From NCBI GenBank assembly GCA_017935485.1, contig JAGBHO010000049.1, forward strand, positions 1 to 44,107: 44,107 nt of DNA. The letters are read 5' to 3'. The DNA comes from Alphaproteobacteria bacterium. Lineage in GTDB: Bacteria > Pseudomonadota > Alphaproteobacteria > RF32 > CAG-239. Below are positions 14,006 to 21,294 of this stretch, one piece after another. The stretch's first letter is position 1. Each line of letters begins with the position of its first letter. Made by a program: the position numbers and the translations under genes. The notes below the pieces were generated by a model. It did not search any database, was not told where the DNA came from, and saw only the letters and a list, made by a program, of their open reading frames with translations.

Positions 14006-15334
14006 TTATCGACTATCGGATATATCGCGTTTTTGCGCGTAAACAGATAAATTTTCAGCTGCCGCGGCAGAAATCTGCCGTGCCGGAATCCGCCCGCGTT
14101 TAGCCTGTATCTGCAAGGCCAGCGCTTTTTTTCTTTTGGCGGCTGATTTTATCTTGCCGTATCCCAGTCCGTGCGAACGCTGCTTCATCATTTCGGAAAG
14201 TTTTTGCGAAACCGTATCTGAAACCGCCGGAGCTTCGGTGCGGTAGTCATATAAATCAACTTTGCGGCCGTTAAATTCAAAGGTCAGAGCGCTTCTTTCG
14301 CGGCGTTCCAATTCTTTCCCATCCGGCTGAATGGTACTCAGCGGATTTTTCATCATGCGGCCGGCCAAATCCATAATTTGTTCCTGATAAAAATCTTGAT
14401 ACTCGGTCAGCCAGTTTTGCTGCGTTTGATTCATAATGAAAGAGAGTTCCCGTTCTTCCAGTTCTTTCACTCTGCTGCCGGGGACGATTTGTTTTTGCTC
14501 AACAGCCTTTTTATAATATTCAAACTCATCGGAAAAACAATTAATATTGCCGGTTTTAAGATATTCACGGCGCTGGTCAAGAAGTACGGCAATATTGGCT
14601 GATATTTCGTCCGTTTGCACCAATTGGGCATATTGCCGCGGGCTGATGCCGGCAAGATTGCTGCCGCTGCGGTCGTTTTTCAGGTGTTTTTCTTCATGTG
14701 TCCGCGTATTTTTTATTCGTCTTTCGGCATTAAATTCCTCAAGAAGCTTTTGTTCCAGCGGACCTTTGAGTTCGGCAGCGACAGCATTAATATCCCGACC
14801 CTGTTCGATGATATAATAATCAAATAGATTATCATTGTTCACAATGATTTTTCTGATGAATTTTTCCAAAAATTCCGGATCAAAAGCAAAAGTATTGACC
14901 TTGACCGATTTTTTCTCGCTGTCAAAACATCCTGATTCCGGTTCGTTCAGTTTTTGAGCGGAATCAAAGACAAAAGTACCGGTCTGCAAAAGCTCATTGT
15001 CGGCCTCAGCCTGAGCATAAGCCGCATACAGGCTCTGTTTTTGACGTTTGATAAAGTTTTTCGGATTTTGAGTTTCGTACGTTACGGACAGGGTATCGGT
15101 GCCGGAAACGTGTTTGAGGCCTTCTTCATCATAAATAAAATGTCCTTCCGCACGATAGGCTTTGTTATTTTCAGTCTTAGCTTCGGGTGCGGGCATTTCT
15201 ATTTTATGCGTTTTTTCATCAGGAAAAGCTGCTTCCTTTTCAGCAGCGGGAAGCGTTGCCGGCGCAACGGCCAAAGCAGCGGCCGGAATGCCCAAACGCA
15301 GGTTTTTGATTATTTTTGCTTCCTTTTTTCCCAT
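14006..15334 (-). CDS. Exported protein with HExxH motif, putative metallopeptidase
   Basis: 442 residues, family not recognised. A basic start and an Ala-rich hydrophobic stretch (11-30, LGIPAAALAVAPATLPA) look like a signal peptide. Residues 213-217 read HEEKH, an HExxH zinc-peptidase signature, inside a helical region; Glu243 in TDEISANIA, 26 residues on, could be the third ligand of a gluzincin. The rest is charged and helical, with a very basic C-terminal 60 residues. Only two Cys. GGAAG lies 8 bases before the ATG. The peptidase call is inference from the motif; a structural, non-enzymatic protein is possible. Confidence 0.55.
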   Translation of the reverse strand: MGKKEAKIIKNLRLGIPAAALAVAPATLPAAEKEAAFPDEKTHKIEMPAPEAKTENNKAYRAEGHFIYDEEGLKHVSGTDTLSVTYETQNPKNFIKRQKQSLYAAYAQAEADNELLQTGTFVFDSAQKLNEPESGCFDSEKKSVKVNTFAFDPEFLEKFIRKIIVNNDNLFDYYIIEQGRDINAVAAELKGPLEQKLLEEFNAERRIKNTRTHEEKHLKNDRSGSNLAGISPRQYAQLVQTDEISANIAVLLDQRREYLKTGNINCFSDEFEYYKKAVEQKQIVPGSRVKELEERELSFIMNQTQQNWLTEYQDFYQEQIMDLAGRMMKNPLSTIQPDGKELERRERSALTFEFNGRKVDLYDYRTEAPAVSDTVSQKLSEMMKQRSHGLGYGKIKSAAKRKKALALQIQAKRGRIPARQISAAAAENLSVYAQKRDISDSR

Positions 15335-15403
15335 AACAAATTCTTCCGCTTTTACAGGTTCCGTAACAATTATAGCATTATCCGGTGCGGAATGCCAGAA
15401 ATT

Positions 15404-16111
15404 TTATGCGGCAGAAGACGCGGAATCGTTTTGTTTTTTCAGATATTCCGTCAGATAGTCATTCCAGCCGGAAAGATTTTGTTCGGCAAAGAATTCTCTC
15501 AAAAAACCGACCATATAGTCATGGCGTTTTTGCGCTTCGGCTTTGGCGGCTTCCGTCTTTACGGCATTTTTCAATTTTAACAGCTTGTCAAAAAAGTGGT
15601 TGATTGAATTGTTTTCTTTGCGGTTGAGGTTTTTATATTCTTCTTTGCTCAGATTTTCTTTGGGAAAAACCGCCTCGTCAAACATTTCTCCGCCGCGGGC
15701 AGCACCAAAAACCAGCGTCCGGCAAATTCCGATTGCCCCCATGGCGTCCAATTTGTCGGCGTCAGAAACCAAAGCCTGTTCAATTGAGGCAAAGTCGGGA
15801 GAACTCCCACTCTCGGAAAAGCCGACAGATTTGATAACGGCCAGAATTTTGTTCATTTTATCAACGGGAAGATTCAGGCTTTGCAAAAAATTTTGCGCCT
15901 GCTGGCCGTCGCCGCCCAGTTTATGGTCGTCAACATCGTGCAATAAAGCGGCAGCCTTAACAATAAAAGCATCGGCACCTTTTTCTTTTTCAAGCAGAGC
16001 ACAGGCGTTTTCGTATACACGACGGATATGGTCAAAGCCATGGCCGGACTTGTCTTTGGAATGATAATCTCGCGCAAAGGCATAAATTGCGGAAAGCATG
16101 GAATCGGCCAT
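15404..16111 (-). CDS. HD-domain phosphohydrolase, YedJ-like
   Basis: 235 residues of the HD superfamily. His28 (GFDHIRR), the HD pair at 58-59 (LLHDV) and Asp in VSDADKLDAMGAIG supply the metal site. The DADKLDAMGAIG block and the C-terminal helix are close to E. coli YedJ. It probably hydrolyses a phosphate ester or nucleotide; the substrate is unknown. The ATG at 16111 has AAGG 6 bases upstream; an ATG two codons earlier touches that AAGG. It lies 8 bases downstream of the methyltransferase gene, so likely co-transcribed. Confidence 0.8.
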   Translation of the reverse strand: MADSMLSAIYAFARDYHSKDKSGHGFDHIRRVYENACALLEKEKGADAFIVKAAALLHDVDDHKLGGDGQQAQNFLQSLNLPVDKMNKILAVIKSVGFSESGSSPDFASIEQALVSDADKLDAMGAIGICRTLVFGAARGGEMFDEAVFPKENLSKEEYKNLNRKENNSINHFFDKLLKLKNAVKTEAAKAEAQKRHDYMVGFLREFFAEQNLSGWNDYLTEYLKKQNDSASSAA

Positions 16112-16119
16112 TGTCATCC

Positions 16120-17040
16120 TTATTGGTTGCGGGCTTTAAAAATACCGTCTTCAAAGCCCTGAATTGAGGGGTTGTCATCTGCCATTTCCAGACGTTTTTC
16201 GGCAATGGCGGCATAAGCTTTTTCCCGTTCAATACCGATATATTGCCGCCCGAGTTTTTTGGCGGTTACTGAGGTTGTACCGGAACCGAGAAACGGATCA
16301 AAGACCACATCGCCGGGGTTGCTGGATGCCAAAATCAATTTGGCAATCAGTTTTTCGGGCTTTTGGGTCGGGTGCGGCGTATTTTCGGGCATTGACCAGA
16401 AAGGAATGGAAATGTCCGTCCAGATATTTGACGGATGGGTCAGGCGGTATTTTTTCTTCCCGTTGTCCACCCAGTCTTTGGGACAGCCGTTTTTGTCACG
16501 ATACGGCGCAATCACTTCTTTCTGCATTTTTACGGCGTCAATATTAAACAGATATTTGGCGGAAAGCGTGAAAAACCAGATGTCTTCCAAGCAGTTTTTC
16601 CAGTTGTTTTGCGCACCGCGGCCTTTTTCCCGCTCCCAGGATATACGGTTTTGCAAAACAAAATATTTGCCGGCAATTTCAGGAATGGCAATAGAGGTTT
16701 TCCAGTCGGAACAGATATAAACGGAGGCATTGTCCTTCAAAAGGCGAACGGTTTTTTTAAGCCATTTGTCCAGCCATTTTTTATAGGTTTTGACGTCTGT
16801 TTCCTTAAAAGTACTGGATGCAAAGTTTTTGGTCAGGTTATACGGCGGATCGACCACCATCAGATCAACGCATTTGTCCGGCAGAAAATCCATGGCTTTT
16901 AACGAATCCTGACAAATTGTTTTGTTCAGGACATCCGGCAAAGCGGCAGGCCGTGTCAGTTTGATGCTGCGGGCGGCGTAAAATTTCTCTTCTTTGGCAG
17001 AGAGTTCTATGGTTTTATTACGCGGCGCCTTGTCTTTCAT
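16120..17040 (-). CDS. Orphan beta-class adenine (N6) DNA methyltransferase
   Basis: 306 residues. Motif IV DPPY (64-67) precedes motif I FLGSGTT (250-256), the order of beta-class amino-methyltransferases, with HPTQKP (223-228) before motif I. DPPY favours N6-adenine, though N4-cytosine is not excluded. It transfers methyl from SAM to DNA. The central target-recognition region (about 130-215) does not resemble CcrM, and I cannot give a recognition site. No restriction gene is adjacent: neighbours are HPr and an HD hydrolase. It may be a regulatory or housekeeping methylase. Confidence 0.82.
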   Translation of the reverse strand: MKDKAPRNKTIELSAKEEKFYAARSIKLTRPAALPDVLNKTICQDSLKAMDFLPDKCVDLMVVDPPYNLTKNFASSTFKETDVKTYKKWLDKWLKKTVRLLKDNASVYICSDWKTSIAIPEIAGKYFVLQNRISWEREKGRGAQNNWKNCLEDIWFFTLSAKYLFNIDAVKMQKEVIAPYRDKNGCPKDWVDNGKKKYRLTHPSNIWTDISIPFWSMPENTPHPTQKPEKLIAKLILASSNPGDVVFDPFLGSGTTSVTAKKLGRQYIGIEREKAYAAIAEKRLEMADDNPSIQGFEDGIFKARNQ

Positions 17041-17045
17041 CGGGG

Positions 17046-17327
17046 CTATTCTTCGCCGAATTTGTTGTCAATCAGTTCCGTTAAGGCGGTCAGGACTTCC
17101 TGAGCCTGAGCACCGGAGGCCTTGACCAGAATTGTCGTGCCTTTGGCTGCCGCCAGCATCATCAGTCCCATAATCGAGCAGCCGCTGACGCATTGGCCAA
17201 TCCGTTCAACTTCGACTTCAGCATCAAAATTCTCGACAGTTTTTACAAAAGCGGCGGCAGCTCTGGCATGCAGCCCTTTACGGTTTTTAATTTCCAATTC
17301 GGCGGAAAGCGTTTTATCCTCACTCAT
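17046..17327 (-). CDS. ptsH: Phosphocarrier protein HPr
   Basis: 93 residues. The phosphorylated His is His20 in GLHARAA and the Ser46 equivalent is Ser51 in GCSIMGLMML. It relays phosphate from enzyme I to EIIA. It starts 2 bases after the EIIA stop. In alphaproteobacteria this HPr/EIIA pair is usually regulatory rather than for sugar uptake, and no sugar permease gene lies here. Presence of the Ser suggests control by HPr kinase, but no hprK is in the window. Confidence 0.92.
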   Translation of the reverse strand: MSEDKTLSAELEIKNRKGLHARAAAAFVKTVENFDAEVEVERIGQCVSGCSIMGLMMLAAAKGTTILVKASGAQAQEVLTALTELIDNKFGEE

Positions 17328-17329
17328 GG

Positions 17330-17755
17330 CTACATTCCCAAAATCTGCGAAGCGACGTTAATATATTTTTTTCCGGCTTCCTGCGCGCCGGAAACGGTTT
17401 CTTTGAGACTTTTTTCTTTGCGCAGGGAGGCGATTTTTATCAGCATCGGCAGATTAACGCCGGCAATAATCTCGACATTAGCGCGATCCATAATGGAAAT
17501 GGCCAGATTTGACGGCGTGCCGCCGAACATGTCGGTCAAAACCACAACCCCGCTGCCGCTGTCTGCCGATTCAACTTTTTTTAAAATCTCGGAACGGCGC
17601 ATTTCCATATCGTCTTCCGGCCCGATGCAGACAGCTTCGACTTTTTCCTGTCTGCCGACAACGTGCTGCATTGCCGAAATAAATTCCTGAGCCAAATTGC
17701 CGTGCGTTACCAGCACAAGACCGATAATTTTATTGCCTGAATTATTTTCTGTCAT
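17330..17755 (-). CDS. PTS EIIA component, mannose family
   Basis: 141 residues of the EIIA-Man fold with the active His18 in VTHGNLA and the family's LTDMFGGTPSN block. It takes phosphate from HPr. No EIIB, EIIC or EIID genes follow, so a signalling role is likely, as for the alphaproteobacterial EIIA-Man proteins beside hprK. Its ATG overlaps the stop of the upstream gene (TAATG), so the two are translationally coupled. Confidence 0.88.
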   Translation of the reverse strand: MTENNSGNKIIGLVLVTHGNLAQEFISAMQHVVGRQEKVEAVCIGPEDDMEMRRSEILKKVESADSGSGVVVLTDMFGGTPSNLAISIMDRANVEIIAGVNLPMLIKIASLRKEKSLKETVSGAQEAGKKYINVASQILGM

Positions 17756-18174
17756 TATTTGTTACTTCCGCTTGTCCAAGTTTTTACCGCACCGAAAGAA
17801 CGCAGAATGTCATCTTTGCTTTTGGCTTTAACCAGTTCGTCCGCACGGGTCTGGCGGCCTTCAAAAACAATGTCTTCAACGTTTTCAACCGGAACGGCAT
17901 AAGTTCTTTCAACCATTTTGCCCTTGAGTTCCACAATCATCACAACTTCGGCTTCCGCCAGCGTGTCACGCGTGTCTTCATGAACATTGTCCAGACGGAC
18001 GGCAAGGCGTTCGTCTCTTTTCAGAAGGGCTGTTTTTTTACCGTCAAATTCCAAAACAGGGTTGACCGGCGAACCATCGCGCGCGTCAATAAAAATGGCG
18101 AGTTCTCCGTATTTGTTTTCAATAATTTCATAAAAATCCTGCTTTTCAATCAGCGTGTAATATTGTGTTTCCAT
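17755..18174 (-). CDS. Unknown protein coupled to PTS EIIA
   Basis: 139 residues, cytoplasmic, no recognised family. The N-terminal 100 residues look like a beta-rich fold (FIDARDGSPVNPVLEFDGKK, EVVMIVELKGKMVERTYAVP); the tail is charged. It is first in a tight operon: TAATG overlap with EIIA, then HPr. In many alphaproteobacteria this place is held by HPr kinase (hprK), but there is no P-loop or kinase motif here, so it is not a shortened HprK by eye. A regulator of the phosphorelay is a guess from position. Confidence 0.6.
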   Translation of the reverse strand: METQYYTLIEKQDFYEIIENKYGELAIFIDARDGSPVNPVLEFDGKKTALLKRDERLAVRLDNVHEDTRDTLAEAEVVMIVELKGKMVERTYAVPVENVEDIVFEGRQTRADELVKAKSKDDILRSFGAVKTWTSGSNK

Positions 18175-18275
18175 CGTATTTTCCAGTATGTTAACTTATT
18201 TGTATGATGATACTATAATAAGCTTAAACTGTCAATTTTATGTTAATAAAATAGAGGCTGCAAAAAATTCTTTTT

Positions 18276-18951
18276 CCCTCCCTCTGATGCACTCTTTTTA
18301 TTTTCTCATCAGGGGATGTTTAGTCCTTCCCTCTCCTTCCATCCCCATTTTCTCTCCTCTCTCTTTCCGCACTTTCACTCCCCGTTTATTTTACGTTTCC
18401 CGTTCCGTTCCCTTTTCTCACTTCCTTATCCCGTTTTCTTTCCGCTCTCTTTCTTTTCCACTCACCCTCCCTGCTATTTTCTTTTTCCCGTCCCACTTTC
18501 TCCTTTCTCACCCCCTTGTCCCTTTTGCCGTGGCCTTTCCTTTTTTTTATTTTCGGATTTTGGTTTCTTTATAGAGTTGGTTATTCTTGTTTCTTACTTT
18601 TGCTTGATCAAAAGTAAGCAAAAATCAAGCCCAACCTCATTTTCTAAGCTTTCAGCCCAAAGTTAAGGTCGCTATGCTCCATTGCCTGGTGCTTCACTAT
18701 TATCTCTTTGGGCCAAAAGCTAAGAAATCATTCGGTAATCGGGCTAGTCTAACTCCCCCTAACCCCCTCTTAGCAAAGAGGGGGAGTAAAGGTGCTTCAT
18801 TTGGGGTTGTCGCAAAGGGCACCCCAAACTGTGTTGAACGAGAGATTGTGCTTTGAAGAAGATATACTGTCATTCTGAACGGAGTGAAGAATCCAGTTGG
18901 TTAATAATGCTATATGATTTGACTGGATCCTTCGCTTTGCTCAGGATGACA
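18276..18951. repeat. Composite multi-hairpin interspersed repeat, full copy
   Basis: About 680 bases, no gene; it fills most of the 943-base gap 18175-19117. Order: hairpin CTGATG/CATCAG (18284-18312); pyrimidine-rich tract to about 18550; hairpin I (18593-18602/18609-18618); hairpin II (18647-18662/18706-18721) with a 43-base loop; hairpin III (18751-18787, CCCCTCTT/AAGAGGGG); hairpin IV (TTTGGGGT/ACCCCAAA, about 18800-18828); and a TGTCATTC..GGATGACA dyad (18868-18951). The same order recurs at 43545-44107. Stems I and II differ in sequence between copies but stay paired. The rest of the gap (18952-19087) shows nothing I can name. Confidence 0.85.
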
Positions 18952-19087
18952 ATAAAAAAGGGCTCAGGATGACCGGTACGACCGGCGGCGCACCCGGCAG
19001 GTGAGGCGTCAGTTTATATGGTGCCACGAGACCCGCGATGCTATGGCGGGAAGTAGGACAAAGTTTCTGCCTTGAACAGAGAAAATG

Positions 19088-19116
19088 AAAAAAGCGGGAG
19101 AGAATCCCGCTTTTTT
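19088..19116 (-). terminator. Intrinsic terminator of second HTH gene
   Basis: AAAAAAGCGGGA (19088-19099), 5-base loop and TCCCGCTTTTTT (19105-19116), 1 base past the stop of the HTH gene. Same stem core as 179-205. Confidence 0.85.
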
Positions 19117-19117
19117 C

Positions 19118-19378
19118 TTATTGCCACGAAGAGGTTTGGGCATCAGATAATTTGATATCAAACACCTTATCGAAGAAGGAGAACAAGTAGGCGTATTCAT
19201 CCATACGCAAGCCGTCCGTATTTCTTCTCAGCTTTTCTATTCTCCCCTCCAGAAAGTCTATATGATTCGAAAGTTCGGCGCTTGTCAAACCCCGCTCCGT
19301 CATTATCCGGTTTAATTCCTGATTGCAATAAGTTCGAAAGTTTTTACGCCAGTGTTTTCTATATTTTCTTGATAACAT
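19118..19378 (-). CDS. Small helix-turn-helix-like protein, module copy B
   Basis: 86 residues of unknown function. After a basic N-terminus, residues 22-60 (IMTERGLTSAELSNHIDFLE and on) read like an XRE-type helix-turn-helix, followed by an amphipathic helix with FSFFDKVFDIKL, comparable to KMLKYYNRRIELRL in the protein at 210-551. Little residue identity with that protein, yet its leader, promoter and terminator are nearly the same. AGGAG stands 7 bases before the ATG. It lacks the acidic tail of copy A. A DNA-binding or RNA-linked regulator is inferred. Confidence 0.6.
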   Translation of the reverse strand: MLSRKYRKHWRKNFRTYCNQELNRIMTERGLTSAELSNHIDFLEGRIEKLRRNTDGLRMDEYAYLFSFFDKVFDIKLSDAQTSSWQ

Positions 19379-19393
19379 TTTTTAGCTCCTCTA

Positions 19394-19409
19394 TTTTGTT
19401 AAAACAAAA
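19394..19409 (-). promoter_or_regulatory. Dyad between leader terminator and RBS (copy B)
   Basis: TTTTGTT and AACAAAA around a 2-base centre, just before the AGGAG (19386-19390) of the HTH gene. Equivalent of 569-586. Confidence 0.45.
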
Positions 19410-19558
19410 CCACCTTAGAAACTAAGGTGGCGGAGCCGAAAAACTGCGATAAATCAGTTACACTTATTCGCCGTGCAAGCACGCTTATATCATGTACTCC
19501 GCCCAAAGCGGATATTATCGAGATGTTTTCGACACCACAGCCCGTCTCCGGACTGCGG
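19401..19558 (-). ncRNA. Structured leader RNA / candidate ncRNA, copy B
   Basis: Minus-strand counterpart of 577-736. P1 at 19535-19558 keeps a GAGA tetraloop, with two pairs that are C-A on the plus strand but G-U in minus-strand RNA. P2 joins 19525-19531 with 19437-19444 (one bulge) and 19515-19520 with 19447-19452. P3 is 19499-19502/19508-19511. P4 is CGTGC/GCACG at 19472-19476/19479-19483, replacing CCGC/GCGG of copy A. P5 terminator is 19410-19418/19422-19430, with the loop-closing pair changed from A-T to G-C. It lies between rlmN and the HTH gene. Confidence 0.7.
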
Positions 19559-19563
19559 GTATT

Positions 19564-19591
19564 ATCATAAAGTATTGCAAAGATTTTGCAA
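19564..19591 (-). promoter_or_regulatory. Sigma-70-like promoter of leader RNA, copy B
   Basis: On the minus strand TTGCAA (19591-19586), 16 bases and TATGAT (19569-19564), ending 5 bases before hairpin P1. Same spacing as copy A although the intervening bases differ. Confidence 0.5.
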
Positions 19592-19601
19592 GGCGAAAGT
19601 T

Positions 19602-20681
19602 TTATTTCTTTTTATCTTCTTCGTCTTTTTTGGATTTCAACTGTCCGCAGGCAGCCAAAATATCCTGACCGCGGGCAACGCGTACCGGCGCGGCGTATCC
19701 GCCTTTTTCCAGTTCTCTCGAAAAAGCCATGACCCGATTGCGGGAGCTGGGCTGATATGCGCAGCCCGGCCACGGATTAAACGGTATCAGGTTAAACTTG
19801 GCGCCGATTTTATATTTTTTCATCAAGGCAACCAACTGATGGGCGCAATCAAGCGAATCGTTTATGCCGTCAAGCATCAGGTATTCAAAAGTGATAAAAC
19901 GGCTGGTAACGATTTTCTGGTATTCCTGACAAGCCTGCATGACTTCTTCCAGCGGATATTTATTGTTAATCGGCATAATTTTTGAGCGCAATTCATTATT
20001 GGGCGCATGCAGGCTTACGGCCAATTTGACACCGAGTTCCTGCGCCACACGCGTCATTTTGGGCGCAATACCGGAAGTTGAAAGGGTTATGCGGCGTTTG
20101 GACACGGCCAGTCCGTCGCCGTCCGAGATAATCTTCAAAGCCGTAATTACATTATCCAAATTATGCAGCGGTTCGCCCATGCCCATGACCACGACATTTG
20201 ACAGGAATCGGGTTTCATTCGCCGGTGTCGGCCATTCATTATACGCATCGCGCGCGACCAAAAACTGCCCGACGATTTCTCCGGCGGTCAGATTGCGGGT
20301 AATGCGCTGGCTGCCGGTATGGCAAAAAGTGCAGCCGACGGCACAGCCGACTTGTGTGGAGATGCAAACGGCGCCGCGGTCTTCTTCCGGAATGTAAACC
20401 ATTTCAACTCTCTGACCGTCAGCAAACTCAAGCAGCCATTTGCTGGTTTTATCCGATGAAATCTGTCTGGCAACAACCTTGGGGCGCGAGATTGAATAGC
20501 TGTTGTCCAGTTTTTCGCGCAGGTCTTTAGACAGATTGGTCATGGCGGCAAAATCAGTCACGCCCTGATTATACAGCCAGTGCCAGATTTGTTTGGCGCG
20601 AAAAGGCTTTTCACCCAATTTGGCAAGTTCTGCGGCCAGTTCATCGCGACTCAGGCCGATTAGTTCCGTTTTTTCACTCAT
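19602..20681 (-). CDS. rlmN: 23S rRNA (adenine2503-C2)/tRNA (A37) methyltransferase
   Basis: 359 residues of the radical SAM RlmN family. The Fe-S cluster motif CxxxCxxC is Cys113, Cys117 and Cys120 (GCAVGCTFC), and the C-terminal methyl-carrying Cys is Cys345 (ILAACGQ). GMGEPLHN is the SAM-binding GGE-type motif. It methylates A2503 of 23S rRNA and A37 of some tRNAs. The ATG abuts the stop of ialB (TAAATG), so expression is coupled; this ialB-rlmN pair is frequent in alphaproteobacteria. The C-terminus is Lys/Asp/Glu-rich. Confidence 0.95.
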   Translation of the reverse strand: MSEKTELIGLSRDELAAELAKLGEKPFRAKQIWHWLYNQGVTDFAAMTNLSKDLREKLDNSYSISRPKVVARQISSDKTSKWLLEFADGQRVEMVYIPEEDRGAVCISTQVGCAVGCTFCHTGSQRITRNLTAGEIVGQFLVARDAYNEWPTPANETRFLSNVVVMGMGEPLHNLDNVITALKIISDGDGLAVSKRRITLSTSGIAPKMTRVAQELGVKLAVSLHAPNNELRSKIMPINNKYPLEEVMQACQEYQKIVTSRFITFEYLMLDGINDSLDCAHQLVALMKKYKIGAKFNLIPFNPWPGCAYQPSSRNRVMAFSRELEKGGYAAPVRVARGQDILAACGQLKSKKDEEDKKK

Positions 20682-21197
20682 TTAATTCTTCTTATTACAT
20701 TTTTTGCTGATGGCCATATAGGCTTTGTTAAACCCTTTCAAAGAATAGGTATCTTTGGTCTGGGTTCCTCTTGACGAGGTTCCGGTTACAATCATCCGGC
20801 TGCCGCGCTTCATTTCTTTTATCAGTTCGGCATCGACTTGTCCGTTAATCGTCCAGGCCATCGTACCGTCGGTAAAGAGTTTGTCAATGGTTTTATTGCC
20901 GATTTGAATTTTGACGCGGCTTTTGTCCTTATAGGTATAACCGGCATTGATATTGACGACGTCAAAGCTTTTTTCCTGCGGGCGGTGGGTTACAACCATA
21001 TAAATATCGCCGCGTTTGGTATATTTGCCCTCGTCTTTGACCGGCGCCGAGGCCATGTAGCAGACCGTATTTCTGCCGTCTTTATAGTAAAAAGCCGTCC
21101 AGTCGCCGTATTCGCCGATAGACTGCGGAACCGCTGCCGAAGCTGCTGACGAAGCGGCAAAACAAAACAAACTTAAAAGGCTAAAAAATTTATTCAT
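20682..21197 (-). CDS. Invasion-associated locus B (IalB) family protein
   Basis: 171 residues with a signal peptide (ending SSAASA) and the IalB-like core: GDWTAFYYKDGRNTVCYMAS, VVTHRP and a C-terminal Cys (KKCNKKN) that can pair with Cys46. Periplasmic. The family is named for a Bartonella invasion locus but is widespread in free-living alphaproteobacteria, so a virulence role should not be read into it. It is directly upstream of rlmN. Confidence 0.82.
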   Translation of the reverse strand: MNKFFSLLSLFCFAASSAASAAVPQSIGEYGDWTAFYYKDGRNTVCYMASAPVKDEGKYTKRGDIYMVVTHRPQEKSFDVVNINAGYTYKDKSRVKIQIGNKTIDKLFTDGTMAWTINGQVDAELIKEMKRGSRMIVTGTSSRGTQTKDTYSLKGFNKAYMAISKKCNKKN

Positions 21198-21294
21198 TCC
21201 CAGATACTCACAATATTGTTATTTTGCGATAATAATATTTGAAATTTATATAAAAAATGTTAACTTCGGAGCAAAAAGCAAGGCTGAAAATAAA

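Noticed and set aside
13994..14012. Near-palindrome TCGACAATC/GATTATCGA as an operator
   Set aside because: It has one mismatch, overlaps the stop of the upstream gene and has no second copy in the window; support is too weak to list.
14006..15334. Secreted virulence effector
   Set aside because: The HExxH motif and signal peptide alone do not show an effector role; no secretion system or host-like domain is visible.
17755..18174. Shortened HPr kinase/phosphorylase
   Set aside because: The operon position fits, but no Walker A P-loop or HprK signature can be found in the 139 residues.
18188..18666. Two overlapping open frames in the pyrimidine-rich tract of the composite repeat
   Set aside because: Their products are low-complexity Phe/Ser/Pro/Leu strings caused by C/T richness, and the tract differs in length and frame in the copy at 43545.
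18276..18951. CRISPR array or insertion sequence
   Set aside because: No regularly spaced direct repeats and spacers, no cas genes, no transposase and no recognisable target-site duplication.
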